DNA of 64,000 nucleotides, taken from Eleginops maclovinus. Taxonomy: Eukaryota > Chordata > Actinopteri > Perciformes > Eleginopidae. Positions within the stretch are counted from its first letter, which is position 1; every line of letters starts with the position of its first letter. Both the position numbers and the translations under genes were made by a program. The notes beneath the pieces were generated by a model, which saw only the letters and a list, made by a program, of their open reading frames with translations, was not told where the DNA came from and searched no databases. Location: NCBI RefSeq assembly GCF_036324505.1, contig NC_086357.1:26998793-27062792 (forward strand). Direction: 5' to 3'. Shown in pieces: positions 13,053-36,563 of this stretch.

Positions 13053-16000
13053 CTATAAACGATTGAGCAGGTTGTTCTGAATGCTCTCGTACACCTGGGT
13101 GTAGATCTCATCTTTAGACCTCAAACCATCCAGGCACTCTGCAACACCAACAACACGAATCATGTGTCAAAAACATTGGGAAAGAACACACGGCACAGGA
13201 TTTCCTAACAATTCTGAAAACATTTATTAAAAAGTAACGCATGGAAAAATATGAGTACGTCCTTAACAGATTAAACCTACAGCATAAACTGGGAGTTTGA
13301 GCCACACTACACAGGATCTCCCTTAGAAATGCACTTACAAATACACAAAAAGGCATTATAGAACAGGATTCCTTTAAGCTTTCTGAAATATATATTATTT
13401 TAGTAACACAGGAGCGGAAACGCACCAATATCCAGGCCGCAGCTCTCCATCTCTCTCCTGTGCTTCAGGTACATCGGCCACACGTGACCGTCAAACAGGC
13501 CGGGGGGGTCGGGGACGGTGTACTGTCTCGTACTGGAAATAATAAACACAAAGAGTTAGGGAAATACGCATTTGGGATGTAACCCACAGCTCAGGTCAAA
13601 ACCCAACGGGGAAATGTGGGGATGCATCCATTAAGGAATCTGGCAGGGACGACAATTAATATGAAGTTCATAAACCGCCATCCGGCAGCCCCAGCACCGT
13701 GTCTTTTCATTTCTGTGCGCATGCTGTCTTTGTAAACTTAGTAAAGCACTGTATAGATTAAATTCATTACTCAAATTAATAACGAGGGGACGTTAGCAAT
13801 CTTCAATGTGCATGCTCACCTTCTCCTTCTCTTGCACTCCTCGTAGGGAATCGTGATGTAGAAGGTCTTGTCGAAGACATCCAGCAGGGGGCTAAAGGAG
13901 AGAGGAACCAGAACTTCCATTAAAAACAAACAAAAAGTACTAAATGTTATTAACTAGAGAAAAAAGGGCACAGCGGGTTTTTCTAGAAAAATTAAGTATG
14001 AGGGCGCTGATATTTAAGATGCATCCATTCTTGCTAAAACATGACGGCGCGGACGTAGACAGCAACGCGCCGTCGGAGCTCCGTAAAACAAAGCTCTGAC
14101 TCTGACGACATCTGACACCATGTTCATATTCTGGACTCATTATACTGTTTTTGACCAGAAGAAATATTGTTTTCTGGCATCACTTTAACATTTCACGGGG
14201 AAAATCTGCATTTTCTTATGAGGCTGCACGCCGAAAGTGAGAGGGAGCAGAGACCCTGTGACCCGGTTGAGACCCGGCACAGAGGCCCACTGCTGATCCG
14301 TTATCTGTGACTCTGCAGCTCGGCATGCATCCCTAGCAGTGCAGCTCCTACCCATCAGCAGCTGAACACCTTATCTCACGATACACATGTGTTCATGAGA
14401 AGAAGTACCGAGTGACTCTACAGAATCATCAAAGCACACAAAAAAAAGGGACATAATGTTCCCTTTCTCTTAAAACTTGGGGTTAGTTTAGAGACATGTT
14501 CTTCATTATGTAGATAGACTGCCTGTGTCCATTTATAACGTCTTAAAGAACAGCTGATAATAGAACACCAGTGTTTGTTGACTGAATCTAGAAGTCATTA
14601 ATCTTCATTACCGTGTACCTTTAACTCGCTCATTTACAATAAGAAAATAACCCTATAGAATATTCAATCACTGTTGACACTGTATTTTATTGTATCTGTG
14701 TGCTATGACCATTGAATTTCCCCCAATGGACCAATTAATTTACTATACATCTTAAATTTGGAATAACTAGCCTCGCTGTTTTTAAAAGAACACCCAGTTT
14801 ATGTTAATCAACATGACAGATGAGTAGTTAAGTGTAGCGCAACAAAATTAATGTAATGTTAAATGGAGTGCATTTATATACCCCTTTTGTAACATATCAG
14901 ACAGAAACACTTGGTCATTTGACCCCCTTTCACCCCGTCACACACCAATGATGTCAGAGCTAACATGGAAGACACGGATTGCAAACCAGGAGCGACTCAA
15001 GTAATAAATTGTGTATTTCTAAAGGAAACTTCCACATACAAACCCGTCTACCTTCCGAGTCTCAACCATTCCCCAGTTAGAAATGTTAATGCTCAAAAGG
15101 TGATAATCCCCCAGCAAGTAAAACAAGCAAATATAAATGGACGTACGGGTAGTTGTAGAGCAGGAAGCCCTCCACGATCAGGATGTGTGTCGTCTCGTCC
15201 GGGTTGGTCTCTTCAGGCGCAGAGGACAGCGGGACGCCGTGAGAACGAGCGAACTTCACGGGGTTCTCAATCCAGCCTTTCACCGTGTTGGTCATGGCCT
15301 CCATATCCATGGCTGTGATCACTGTGGAGCGAGAGATTGATAGAGAAAAGGTAGACGGTGGAAAAGATAGACAGCTAATGAGACAGTGAGGAATGTGAGA
15401 TCATTTAAATGTGTTCTGTATTTTAGGAGATGTTGTCAGCTTAATGATGTTGTGCAAATGGCTTTAATGATGCATGTTGTGTTGGAGGGTGGGGGGTATA
15501 CATGACATTAAAGTGACACAGACAGTCTTTGATGAGGTCTTACCATCCCATTGTCTAAAGCCGTCGTCCCCGACTTCTATCTGATCTGGTTTCTGAAATA
15601 ACAGTCACCAATAAAACATTGCTGCAACCTCACAGCTCCGAACACTTCAGATCCCACTCACATGCTGAGAGTAAAGAGGCAGTGCACACAGAGACACAAG
15701 CAAAGGGCGCCCACTAAATAAAACAAGCCATTTATAGAAAAGAACACAGCGTATATTTAATTAGGGAAGATAAGGATAAAATGGATGCATGCTAGAAAAG
15801 TTAAGACCTAAGAGGTGTTATAAAGCTAACCCAAGAATCTGAAGACATGTGAAAGAGAGGTTATCGGACTGACGCAGAAAAGAAGCTATCCTGAAATACA
15901 TTAACATGTCTACTGAGGGGGACAAAGTGGGGGGTGGGAGAGGTCACGTGGCAGCACCCTTAACTTTACATAAAAGCAATGCTCATACAGACTTAGTGAA

Positions 16001-17055
16001 GGGGAACACTAGCCGACAGCAACACAAATAAATCTCTAAACTATCCACTCTCTGAAACTCACCCTGAAAAAGTCGTCTTGGTGCACAACACAGCAGTTGG
16101 GCAACGTCTTGATCAACCGATTGGTCAGGGTGGTTTTCCCACCATTAGTGACCCTGTAAATAAAAACAACAACAATTATTATTATTAATACACATGGCAC
16201 CCTTTGTTTACATTTATAAGTAGGTAAATAGATTAAAATCATTATTCGTAAACATGACAAGAAGTCACATTGAAATGCGTTGCCCTGCTTTAGTAAACAA
16301 TGTATGCTGAATGAAAGCAAACATGCAGTGAAATAGTGTCACGTCCTTATGTGAAAGTGCTTATATAAATGATAAACATGACATTAAACTGTGGTTGGTT
16401 TGGGGCAATAGTCTTGTTAAATTTACCTCCACTTCTCGCCTGTCTCTAGCTTTACAGTTTATGGTCTGGCGGTGAATTTTCAAATGTCCCGCTCGATTTA
16501 TGACAACAAAGCGGGCACATCCGCTGAAGCAGATCTTTATATGCATGACCGTAGTGGCCGAAAGTGACACTACAACTCCCGTGACGTGCGGGGCTTAAAG
16601 GAAACTCAACTGCGCATGCTCAATGGGCCTACATACGGGTCATTTCTCAATATACAGTCGCTGTATTTTGAGCTTCAATTGCCAACGAGTAATTCTCATA
16701 GTGAACGGTGTTTCCACTTCTCTACATACTAAACCGGTTTAACTGCACCTCTTTCTGGCGGGCAGCTGATAGAAAATGTGTCCAATAATGATGTACAACC
16801 TTTATCAGCCAGAAGCTAATGTAAACCCCCATCTATAAAAATAAACAACTATATATTTAAACTTTAAATTCAAAATATCTGCATGAACACCACGTTTCAT
16901 AAAGTAATAAGTGATATAAACTACTCCACTTAACTGTCAGTCATATAGGCTGCAATAACAACATTTATATCTCTTTTCCTAACTAAATGTAGGTAAAAAC
17001 ACCTGTTAGTTAAAAATATAAACACTTACCCGCCAATTCCTATAATGTATTTCAT
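13053..17055 (-). CDS. nmrk2: Nicotinamide riboside kinase 2, 7 coding exons
   Basis: ATP-dependent kinase converting nicotinamide riboside to nicotinamide mononucleotide in the NAD salvage pathway. Coding exons on the minus strand are 17055-17030, 16153-16063, 15592-15544, 15321-15147, 13891-13820, 13532-13426 and 13138-13053. Phases match and the total is 201 aa, close to the roughly 200-230 aa of vertebrate NMRK proteins. The start MKYIIGIGG leads into the P-loop GGVTNGGKTTL. Then come LPNCCVVHQDDFF (substrate site), QWDVITAMDMEAM, the HILIVEGFLLYNY strand, YEECKRRRSTR (lid region) and PDPPGLFDGHVWPMY. NMRK2 rather than NMRK1 is chosen because GG-TNGGKTTLTN, LPNCCV-HQDDFF and the neighbouring atcay match human NMRK2 and its 19p13.3 location. 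The reading frame is intact. In mammals NMRK2 is mainly a muscle gene; whether this holds here cannot be seen. Confidence 0.96.
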
Positions 17056-17245
17056 TTTTCCTTGTCTTTCCGAGAGTCCTGCTCAACGTCAGCGGAAGAA
17101 ACACTCAGGTGTAATTCAAACTAAATTGAAGGATAAAAAAACAACAAATTAATCGCTTAAAAAGGGCGTAAATTTAAGTTTTTAAATCTCTAAAAATCGC
17201 TTCTTTCTACAGCTCCATTGACTGAGTGAGCGCGAGGGACTGCAA

Positions 17246-17251
17246 TTTATA
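17246..17251 (-). promoter_or_regulatory. nmrk2 TATA box
   Basis: The minus strand reads GCATATAAATTGC about 190 bases upstream of the nmrk2 ATG. A CRE-like TGACGTTTT lies upstream of it (about 17,264-17,272). With the CCAAT box below, this forms a plausible core promoter with a start near 17,220. Confidence 0.7.
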
Positions 17252-17339
17252 TGCAGCTTGCGTCGTAAAACGTCACCACGCACGCAGGCATGGGGCGTAC
17301 TCGTGATCTTACGTCGTGTTACGTGCCCTCTTAGATCAG

Positions 17340-17344
17340 CCAAT
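17340..17344 (-). promoter_or_regulatory. nmrk2 CCAAT box
   Basis: The pentamer reads CCAAT on the plus strand, so it is a reverse-orientation box (GATTGGCTG) for the minus-strand gene. It lies about 90 bases upstream of the TATA box, a normal distance for NF-Y sites. Confidence 0.6.
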
Positions 17345-17359
17345 CACAGCCCTTGAACT

Positions 17360-20300
17360 TTCACATATTAACATATTTCCCAGCAGCTGCTCCTGTCTAT
17401 CACACTATCAGCAGATCGTACTATTCCGATGCTCCCTTTAATCCACCTGATAACATAACTCACGTACTGTGGAAAACTACCATTGATGTTTTAAATGCAC
17501 AATGATGGACAGTTACTAAATACATTTGCTGAATACTGTTCTTTCATAATGTACTTTCTAATTTCCTGCTACTTTTCACCCCTAGAAACCACAGTTCATC
17601 GGTAAAAATTGTACTTTTTTACTCCCATCTACAATGAACAGATAATAATAATACATAAATAAAAATGCCGATGTATAAATATAGGTTGAACAACCTCGCA
17701 GTATTTAAAGTAAACTAATTCAATTCAGCTAGGCAAGCATAAAGGTGTATATTATAATGGTTACAATCAAATAATATTGAGGGCCTTAATGATTAATGAT
17801 ATGTCCTACCTTTACTTTCATAACTTTAAGTATGATTTGATGCTGATAGGATTGTGGTTTTAAGGTTTAAGGAAACATTTCGAAATCACACATCTCTATA
17901 AATGTAATTCATTTAATGAAATCGTAAGGAAAAGTATGTCACATAAAGCAGCAGAATCTCATCTATATTCATCAGGAGGGATAAATATCAGCGCACTAGT
18001 ATCATTGTATAACTTTACTAATATTATAGATGCATTAATGTAAACAGCATATCATAATCTATTATTAATATGTTAGTCATTCTGTAGCGGTGCATTATAA
18101 ACCCCACGTCCCTCGAGGTTTATCACCTTCTGTAAAGTGTCTCTCTGTCCGCTGACACGGCGCGTGACTTTTATTTCTATTTGTGTGTTTGCATACGTGC
18201 AATGTGAATCCTGTCACAGTCATCTGGGGTCAGGGGTCAACAGCCAGGGTCCCACTCTGTCAGTATTAAGTGTAATGGAGAAGTGTGTGAAGGGTGACTC
18301 ATGTGATTATATTAGCTGCATCACAGGAGGACCCCTTAATCCAGGAAAAGATGGACATGTAGGGCATCCTCAGGAATCCGGACAAAGGGGACCGTTCTCA
18401 TCACGCAGGAAGATTGGCACTTTTAAAAATCAGAACCAATATGAAATTCTGTTAAAGAAAACAGGTTTCTTAACTTTGTTCTGTGCAGGAGATAGGCTGC
18501 ATTGCAACCATGAACATATCTCCGTATGATGTGTTGGACATTTGAATATAAGATGGGTTTGACTGTAATACTAAGTTCCATTCAGATGTGTTTTGTACGG
18601 TAACTGCCTAAAACACATTCAACTTTACAATACTGGAGATGCTATTACAAAGAAGACTTTTCTGTATAAGAACCACAGACTGCATATGCTATAACATTGG
18701 TACAGATTAAGCATGACAAAACCAAACAGATGTTGGGAGGAACAGTTTATTCAGTTTTATTTACAAGGCAGAACCAACGAAGGATCATCTCTACCATTTA
18801 AATCTGAGCAAACATGTCACATTAGACAAATGGTAGGCAAATCATTTCTAACAATATATTGTGCTTTTATAGTCAAAACGAAAAGTCACAACCAATTGTA
18901 ATACTGGATGTGACTTTATTAAACCTATAAAGTAAAATACACATGGAAAAGCTATACTCTACATTCCTTCACTTGTCATGGACTTATTTTCATCATTTGG
19001 TTCAAAAATAGGCACTCAGCAAACAAACCATGAAGATGAAAAACATTGATTCATTTCTTTGAAAATAATTTTAAAAAAGTTGAACCTCTTTGACATTTCT
19101 GTACCACAAAAGGAAAATAAAATAAAATGGCACTTTTTATAAACCTTCATTTCATTGTATGTACCAAATAAGATATCAGCTACGTGACTGCATATAATGC
19201 TCCTTAACAAAAACACAGTTTAGAGTTTATCTCCAAAAACTAACCCAATGCAATAGTGCAAAATAAAAAGAGAAGGCAGGCGGGAAATACTATACTGCAT
19301 TTCTTTACAAAAATAAAACTCCTCTGCCTTCCTGCTACAGTAAGTTGGAAGACATGAGAAAATCTACGATACCCAAATAAACATCAATCCCATAATGCAT
19401 TCATCGGGAAAGGTTTCAAACTGACACTGTTTATCAGAAACAACACCGAGAACACAAGAGGATGTCGCCCTGCAGAAATTATATACCTAAACCTTATGAT
19501 TATAAAATAATACAACTATTTCCTTTCAGAGGCCGCTGACAGCAAATGTTCCCATATGAAACTGATCAATAAGAATTATAGATATGCACACTCTACACAC
19601 TCAATATGCAGTCATATGTAAAAAAAAAAGTGTGTATTTTGTCTTAAATATTGCCCCAAAATTCCATACAAAATTATTGCAGATATTTTGTAAATTATGG
19701 ATTAGGATTTTTAGCTAGCAGAATACACAGTTGGAATATTATTGTGAAGCATATTTGCTAAATGCTGTAATGTATGACATCTATGTTGCTATTTTGCACA
19801 AAATAAAGCATATTTTTACAACATATATATGATTCTTAAAGATTTTTATCATATGGGGTTTTCCATGACACGCAATGCAGATATTTATAATTTTCCAGCA
19901 ATTTCTATGCACAATAGGACAGAGGCATCATAAAAACAAGGTACAGATGTTAGTAGCCTACGTTTGGACATTTTCTAAATGTCATACAGCATGAGGAGAG
20001 ACAGTAAGAAGGCCTCGTGATACAGCAGGCAATATGAGGCCAAACAATAAAGAGGAAGGCATCTGATGCATCGTTATTTACATTGAAGCACATTATATTA
20101 TCCAGAATATAAATGTGTGTTTGGTATGGTACTGGAACCCTGACCTAAGATCAGCTTCTGCTACATCAATTAAGTTGTTCTCAAGAGTTAAGTTTTTTCT
20201 CACATACATTATGTACACATTTCTAGTGTCAGGCAACACGCTTTTATCTCCAATTGTCAGATTTTCTAAATGTTTGATGTGAAATGTTGACTTTCTTCGG

Positions 20301-22298
20301 TTAATTCAGTATATTTGTTCGGTTTTGAAAGCAGGATTATGTCGTTTTATCATTACATAACGGTTTCAAATCATTTTGATGCTACAAAGACTACAATGGA
20401 TTGGGCAGAGAACTTTTTAACGTGACCTGTTCCTGACCTGTTGTTGCTCAAGTAAAGTTAAGCGCTAACTGTTGCTAATAGTACCTGCAGTAAAATGGTC
20501 AGCCGTTAGCGCAGTGAGCTGTTAGCTCAGTTAGCCACTAGTTAGTTAGGTGTTATCTTAGTTAGCTGAGTTAGCTGTAGGTAGCTTTTATCTCAGTTAG
20601 GTGTTGTCTTAGTTACCTGAGTTAGCTGTAGGTACAGTTAGCTTTTATCTCAGTTAGGTGTTATCTTAGTTAGCTGAGTTAGCTGTAGGTACAGTTAGCT
20701 TTTATCTCAGTTAGGTGTTATCTTAGTTAGCTGAGTTAGCTGTAGGTACAGTTAGCTTTTATCTCAGTTAGGTGTTATCTTAGTTAGCTGAGTTAGCTGT
20801 AGGTACAGTTAGCTTTTATCTCAGTTAGGTGTTATCTTAGTTAGCTGAGTTAGCTGTAGGTACAGTTAGCTTTTATCTCAGTTAGGTGTTATCTTAGTTA
20901 GCTGAGTTAGCTGTAGGTACAGTTAGCTTTTATCTCAGTTAGGTGTTATTTTAGTTAGCTGAGTTAGCTGTAGGTACAGTTAGCTTTTATCTCAGTTAGG
21001 TGTTATCTTAGTTAGCTGAGTTAGCTGTAGGTACAGTTAGCTTTTACTCAGTTAGGTGTTATCTTAGTTAACTGTTAGCTTAGTTAGCTGTTGGTACAGT
21101 TTGTTTCTAGCTCAGTTAGGTGTCATCTTAGTGAACTGTTAGCTTAGTTAGCTGTTAGCTCAGTCAGATGTGAGCTAAATTTGCTGTTATCTAAGTTAAC
21201 TGTTAGCTCACTAATCGGTTAGCATAGGTATATGTTTAATGAGTGATCTGTTAGCGCATTAAGCTGTCAGCTCAGTCAGCTGTTAGCTCAGTTAGCTGTT
21301 AACTCAGTAAGTGGACAGCACTGTAGCTAGCTTGTCTTGATAATTTGTTGACATTGATTGATGTTAGGCTGTGTTAGCAGAATTATTGACTGGCTAGTTT
21401 TTGTTTATTGATAAGTAACATAATTATATTAAATGCATGTGTAACAGCTGTCCATATTTACCACTCTGAAACTGACGAGGCCTTCAACTGAAGTTACAAC
21501 ATCAGTATTTACAATTCCAGTTCACCCAACATTGACAAAATCAACGTCCTGGTTTTTCAGAGCCTCATGATGATATAATATTACAGTGTTAGCTGGTCCG
21601 AACAGAGAAGGATAATGGATCAATGACCCTGACAATGACAGTTTCCACATCGACTTCCTTCTTACATGTTCATGTTGCACAGAGGGTAGGATGTTGGTAT
21701 AACTAGGAAGCATATGAAGACCTGTTGGACCCTCTGCTTCATACGGGAATACATTGAGGTGTTCATGCTCCATACGTCTGTCACACACTCTATAAAGAGA
21801 TAGAGATGTGTGTGGAGGATAAAAGCATTAAAGGACTTTAAAACTTGCATCATGTTAATAAAAGGTGTCCCAATATTGACTGCAATCTTTCCATTTTCAA
21901 TTTGTTTTGTGCACAGATTTCAGGGAAAATGCACTCCTACATTTTGTAAAACTTGTCTATTGATACCACACAGTATCTCTAAATCAATCAAATTACTTTC
22001 ATCATTATACGGATATAGTCTGTGAGTAACGTTAGGTAATTTTGGGTCAATAACAACGTGACCTCGCCTCTACTGAAATATTTGAAGGTTTAAGGATCTT
22101 TTTGTCATTGTATTTAATATTGGACACCTCTCTGAATCAAATCTTTGTACTTACTATATAAAACAGTACGCTGGAATATGCATTTATTAGTCACTATTTA
22201 AACAATTTTGTAAAATATAATGTGGTTGATTGATTTCATGGCAAAGACAAATAAATAAAACTGTATTTTTTATTACCTTCTCCTGCAGAGCGCTGTCC
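17360..22298. other. Region between nmrk2 promoter and atcay stop; possible long atcay 3' UTR
   Basis: I see no conserved coding block. AT-rich DNA from about 18,740 to 20,440 could be a long 3' UTR of the minus-strand atcay gene, ending at one of several minus-strand AATAAA-like sites (for example around 18,755). ATCAY in other vertebrates has a long 3' UTR, but the link here is inference. A 57-bp minisatellite occupies about 20,500-21,310. Confidence 0.4.
20500..21310. repeat. 57-bp minisatellite (GTTAGCT-rich)
   Basis: Units starting GCTTTTATCTCAGTTAGG recur at 20584, 20641, 20698, 20755, 20812, 20869, 20926 and 20983, exactly 57 bases apart, then degrade after about 21,040. The flanks (about 20,500-20,583 and 21,060-21,310) are looser arrays of an approximately 10-base GTTAGCTCA motif. 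The 57-bp unit is therefore a higher-order repeat built from that shorter one. Confidence 0.95.
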
Positions 22299-31777
<9,479 letters not shown>

Positions 31778-32332
31778 CCCTCAGAGAGGAGAGCCTGGAG
31801 GGTGAGGGGGGGGGGGGACAAAGCTCATCAGTGAATCCCATTTACAGCAACAAGAGGAAACTGTCTGATAAATAAGTGCACTAACTAGAGCGTCATGGCT
31901 GCAGGAACACGTGTGGATTAGAGACAAGAGGAGAATCAGCATTGTGTTTTTTTTATCCACTTTTCATTTTAACTGCTCCTCAGTCACATGGTCTGACCCC
32001 CCCCCCAGAGGAGCACATGTGAGCGGCATGTGACTTGGACAGAATCCCCCCTCCTGAGCTCTCCTCAAAGTCAGATATCAAGAAAAGATTTACCCGGGAG
32101 GGGGGGGGGGGGACAGGAGGACTACATGCACCCCTAATCCTCCCCTCCTCCTCCCCCCATAATCCTGCTGCACTGCTGCCTGTTTGATCTCTCACAGATT
32201 TATGTCTCACAGAAAAACTTCTCTTCAGATCTGATGTTTTTAATGTCGGCTTCAGAGTTTGAAGAAAATTCACATTTAGGGGAGACCAGACGTACAAAAA
32301 ATATCCTGAATTTGAAATCCTGTCGTGCGTTA

Positions 32333-32333
<1 letters not shown>

Positions 32334-32405
<72 letters not shown>
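32334..32405. repeat. (GT)n microsatellite
   Basis: About 36 GT units in the atcay-calr intergenic region. Confidence 0.98.
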
Positions 32406-32406
<1 letters not shown>

Positions 32407-34109
32407 ATGTAAAAGGTCTGCAAAGGCTAGAATCCCTGTGTTCCCTCCAAAAAGAGTTTGTCTCCCACACAATCCCCCCCACCCCCTGCATTTGGACTCC
32501 TTCATTTACTTCTGAAACATAATGACATCACTATGTAACACTCAGGCTTCTGTTGGCTGGCGCTCCAACACATGGTACGTGATAGGTTAAGGGGCGGGAC
32601 ATCTCTAAGCGGTGGACCAATCATTCATCGGAAACTCGATAAGTTAAGTTAGCGGCAGCCGGACAGCGATATTTTACGTGAATCGACTTTATTCTGTGTT
32701 TTAATTTCAAATTTTAATAAGGAAGCTTTTTGTTTTGGAGAAGAGGAGATGTCACTGGGTAATTCAGCTTTCAGAAAAAGCATCCTGAACAAAAAACCAT
32801 GAATCTTTAAAATACAATAACAAACTCCAAGAATCCAAGCCTACTTCTAAAGCCACTAAACCCCTTCTTACATTTGTGCTTTGATTGAGACCCCCCCTAG
32901 TGGCAGGAAAATACACATTGTGCTTTAAGATTTCTACAAAATGTTTTCTGGAGAGCTTCACCTTCACTTGAAGATGTAAGCTGTTAAATAAATGTCATTA
33001 AAATACAAAGAAATCAATGTTTAATGAAGATCGTTATTTTTTTTGTCTCTAGCAATTTGTACCAGATCATATAAAGTTGCTCTTATTTTTTGTGACAACC
33101 TACTAGATAGATAATCCCTTAATCAATGCCACAACAGGGACATCTGCAGTGCATGAATATAACATTAAACGTATATTTTGTGGCAGAAAAATACATATTG
33201 TGCTTTAAGATTTCAACCAAACGCTGCTGGAGAAATGGAGCTTTAACCTCACAATGTGACCCTTCACTATATGATTGAAATACATTGTTCCTGCACAAGT
33301 AACGTGCTGAAATAAATTCCTAGAAAGTGCATTGCCTTATTATTTGCGAACCCTGAGCCAAATGCCATCTTTTCCCTGAGTAAACATGGCAGCACAGTCT
33401 TTCTGGGTCATCCCAAATGTACCAGTCACTGAAAGGGGAAACACCCTGACGAGGTTTTACGTCCAAATGCATGCAGTCATTTTAAAATGCATTGCGAAGA
33501 ATAAAGACGCCTGGACGTTATACTCACATGAGCGGTGTAAGCAACCTCTCTCCGGACAGAGTGTTCTCCCCTCCTCGTCGGTCACAGATGCAAAGACTCA
33601 GGCTGAAATTCCTCCTGTCTCTCACTCATTCACATGCACACGTGCACGCTCATGCACACAGACACAGTGTCCTCGGTGTCAGACCCTCTCCAGCAGCAGG
33701 TGTCTGGAGACAGGGGGCACCTCTGTGATGCTGCACCCCAAAACCCCCCTCTTCAACCAGCCTCTGGCCACCGTTGATTGGGAAAAAGCCTGGCTGTGCA
33801 GAGCAAACCGACCACAAAATTCCTTTAATCAAAAATGCATCTGCTCTGGTATCTCTATCTCCCTCTTTTTCTGCAAATACCCATGGATTCCCTTCTTTTC
33901 CCACTCCTAAATATCAATTTACACCTTTACTTGGAGGGGTAACATGTACAAGTCTCTGTTACTCCTTCTTGCTATCATTCAGTGGTCCTCTCTATGTGGC
34001 TTCTGTTCCCCAGCAACAGCATCTCTCTCTCTATCTATCCATTGCCTCTCCGTTTACCCCAACTCTCCCCCCTCCCCATTTATCAAATATTCAGTCCCTT
34101 ACTTCACTT

Positions 34110-34150
34110 GCAACCAACCAACCAACCAACCAACCAACCAACCAACCAAT
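34110..34150. repeat. (AACC)n tetranucleotide repeat
   Basis: About ten perfect CCAA/AACC units. It makes a short Asn-Gln-Pro-Thr artefact in translation. Confidence 0.95.
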
Positions 34151-35916
34151 CATATCCCTGCTGGCTGCACAAATAACAAGCCTCTTTATATATAATTGGT
34201 GCCCTCTGGTAGAAGTATTAATCACGTTATTTATAAAGGATAATGTTTTTCTTTCTGCATGCTTATTTAAATGTAGAGCATAATTGTCCTCACGTTTTGA
34301 GGATGATACCTTTAAAACCCACGGTCGCTTTTACCCAATTAGCTGATTTGCACGTAGTTTGTCAAATAAATGTAATGAAGATGTTTTCTTCCTTTAAATA
34401 TCTGGAAACTGGGTTTACAGATTATATGTCATATTTATATCTTAATCGATGCAAGCATGATTTACAGGAACAAGCGAAATTCATCACAAACGGCAGGAGA
34501 ATATTTGGCTGCGAGTAGAGCAAGAGGATTCCCTTCCACTTACTTCCGGTTTCGTGTAAAACCCGTTTTTGAATACAGTATATTCTTAAAGTATTTTGAA
34601 TTGCAGTCGTCCTTTAATAAAACAAGACTTAAAATAAGTCCGTGTACCTTCGTTTCAATTCTTATTCTTTCTTAACCCAGTCAACAGAAAAGCGACTGCG
34701 ATATTTGTTTAGTTTGTACCGTTTTTAACCAAAAAGGAAGCCAGTGGATCTTTGGAGCGAAGGACCGGAAGTACTTTCAAAATAAAAGCCCTCGTCAGGT
34801 GAACCAGGGATGAGAACAACCTTTATGATAGATAAATATATTAGATTTCGTTGGAATTACAAGAGAGACAGTTTTGAAGGCCCTCTCAGAATCTATATTG
34901 ACAAGACTAGCGTTACAGAGGGCGGGACCAGGGCTTCCCAAAGTTTGGTTTATTTTGAAAGATATTGACCATCAATAACTCAAACACAAAACTTTCCCAA
35001 AACACAAACAGCTTAACAACCATAGAGATAGACATGGGTGTTCAACCGTATTTCCATCAAATCCGAAAGCCGATGCACGCTGTCCTCCGTACTGCACAAC
35101 TTCCATCTGCAGTCCAGTGCCCAGGGACCGTCTACAAAGTGTAACACCGAACAATTATGAGACAAAAATATGAAATAACTTCTCAAATAAAGTTCACCAA
35201 AATCACCTCAGACATCTCCTTCTTCTGCTGATTGTACTACAGTAATACAATATTTTATGTTGAAAGGTGGAGGTAATGGGGGCTGACATGTTCTGCCATT
35301 CTCGGGATTCGAACCCAAATTGAATATACATTATTTTTTAAAGGTATAAATGCATTTGCATGAAATAGGTTTAAAATGCATCATTCTTCATCTCGAACAG
35401 CAGATTCGTTTCCCACTGTTTTTGTTAAGATATGAGTTTGGCCATTTAACCCTACTGATTATACATTTGTTGAAGGTATAAAAGCTTTTGCATTAAGGTT
35501 TATAAAAAAACAAGTCATTAGTTTAATTTTGGTAGATCTCTAAATACTCTCTTTTTAAAAATAAATAATTTTCAAGTGTTATTTTTAAAATGATATTGTG
35601 ATGTTTATTTGTTTTGTTTAATTAAAAAGAAGATGCTTGATTCAAAGTGTTTTCCAAATGTTGTATTCCTTTTTTGTTGTATTTAATTATCTATTATCAC
35701 TTTTTTGTTTTGTTTAGTAAAACATTATTTCATGTTTTTATGTCTTAATATATTTTTCTTATCATTTATTGTATCACAAATAATTGTTGCACATTTTGAA
35801 AAAAAGTATTCTTCTCAAATTGTTATCATTTAACTTTGTTTCCTTATTATTTCATTTAATTGAATTATTTTAATGATTATTTAATTGTATTATTCCATTT
35901 TTTTCACGTCCCTGGG

Positions 35917-35920
<4 letters not shown>

Positions 35921-35982
<62 letters not shown>
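35921..35982. repeat. (GT)n microsatellite
   Basis: About 31 GT units, followed by a G-rich stretch. Confidence 0.98.
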
Positions 35983-35985
<3 letters not shown>

Positions 35986-36563
35986 AGGGGGGGGGCGTCA
36001 CCCTGCCTGGCAGCCCCTCCTCAGCTCTCGGAGAACAGACTCAGGCTATAATAAATTGAACAATTTAAACGGTCAATCAAATACACGCGTTACACATCAA
36101 CATATTACCCTTAGTTTGGCTTCAGATGCATTTCAACATGGTTATATTCCTGATGTTCCATTAAATTAACCATTGTTAATTTAGATTTCCCCCCATTCAC
36201 ATGATTCACATGTCAAAAGACTGTTCATAGGGTAAAATCAATATAATAAAATAAAAATAATTAATTGACTTCTCCATTTATAACTTTAAGCGGGAAAACA
36301 ATGAAATTAAGGAATGAAATTAATTGGTTTAGACAGAAATTTATAGTATTAGTATATTTTTACATGATTATGTAAGAAAATAAAAGACCCTGTTGTTCTT
36401 TAAGGCAATATTCTTCAACATATTACATTTCCTTTGGCTTCAGATACATTTAAAACCGGCTATATTTGAGATTTTCCGTTAAATTAACCATGTTTATGGT
36501 GATTTTTCCTCCATTCACCTACGTCGCATCATCACTCTTCCCTGGGCGTGTATTAAGCAAACG

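Larger units (their letters stand above)
31800..36535. other. Intergenic region between the divergent atcay and calr genes
   Basis: Presumably holds the atcay promoter and a 5' UTR exon, which I could not place. Contents seen: poly(G)/poly(C) tracts (about 31,806, 31,998 and 32,101), (GT)n at 32,334-32,405 and 35,921-35,982, and an (AACC)n tract at 34,110-34,150. There is also a dispersed-repeat-like block around 32,520-32,690, and two short related segments with TACACATTGTGCTTTAAG-type sequence near 32,910 and 33,190. No gene is supported. Confidence 0.55.

Noticed and set aside
18137..18529. 130-codon plus-strand frame upstream of nmrk2
   Set aside because: No family resemblance and no promoter or poly(A) context; close to the length expected by chance in a 64-kb window.
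33386..33910. 174-codon plus-strand frame between atcay and calr
   Set aside because: No domain, no conserved motif and mixed low-complexity content; the region also has an antisense frame of equal quality.
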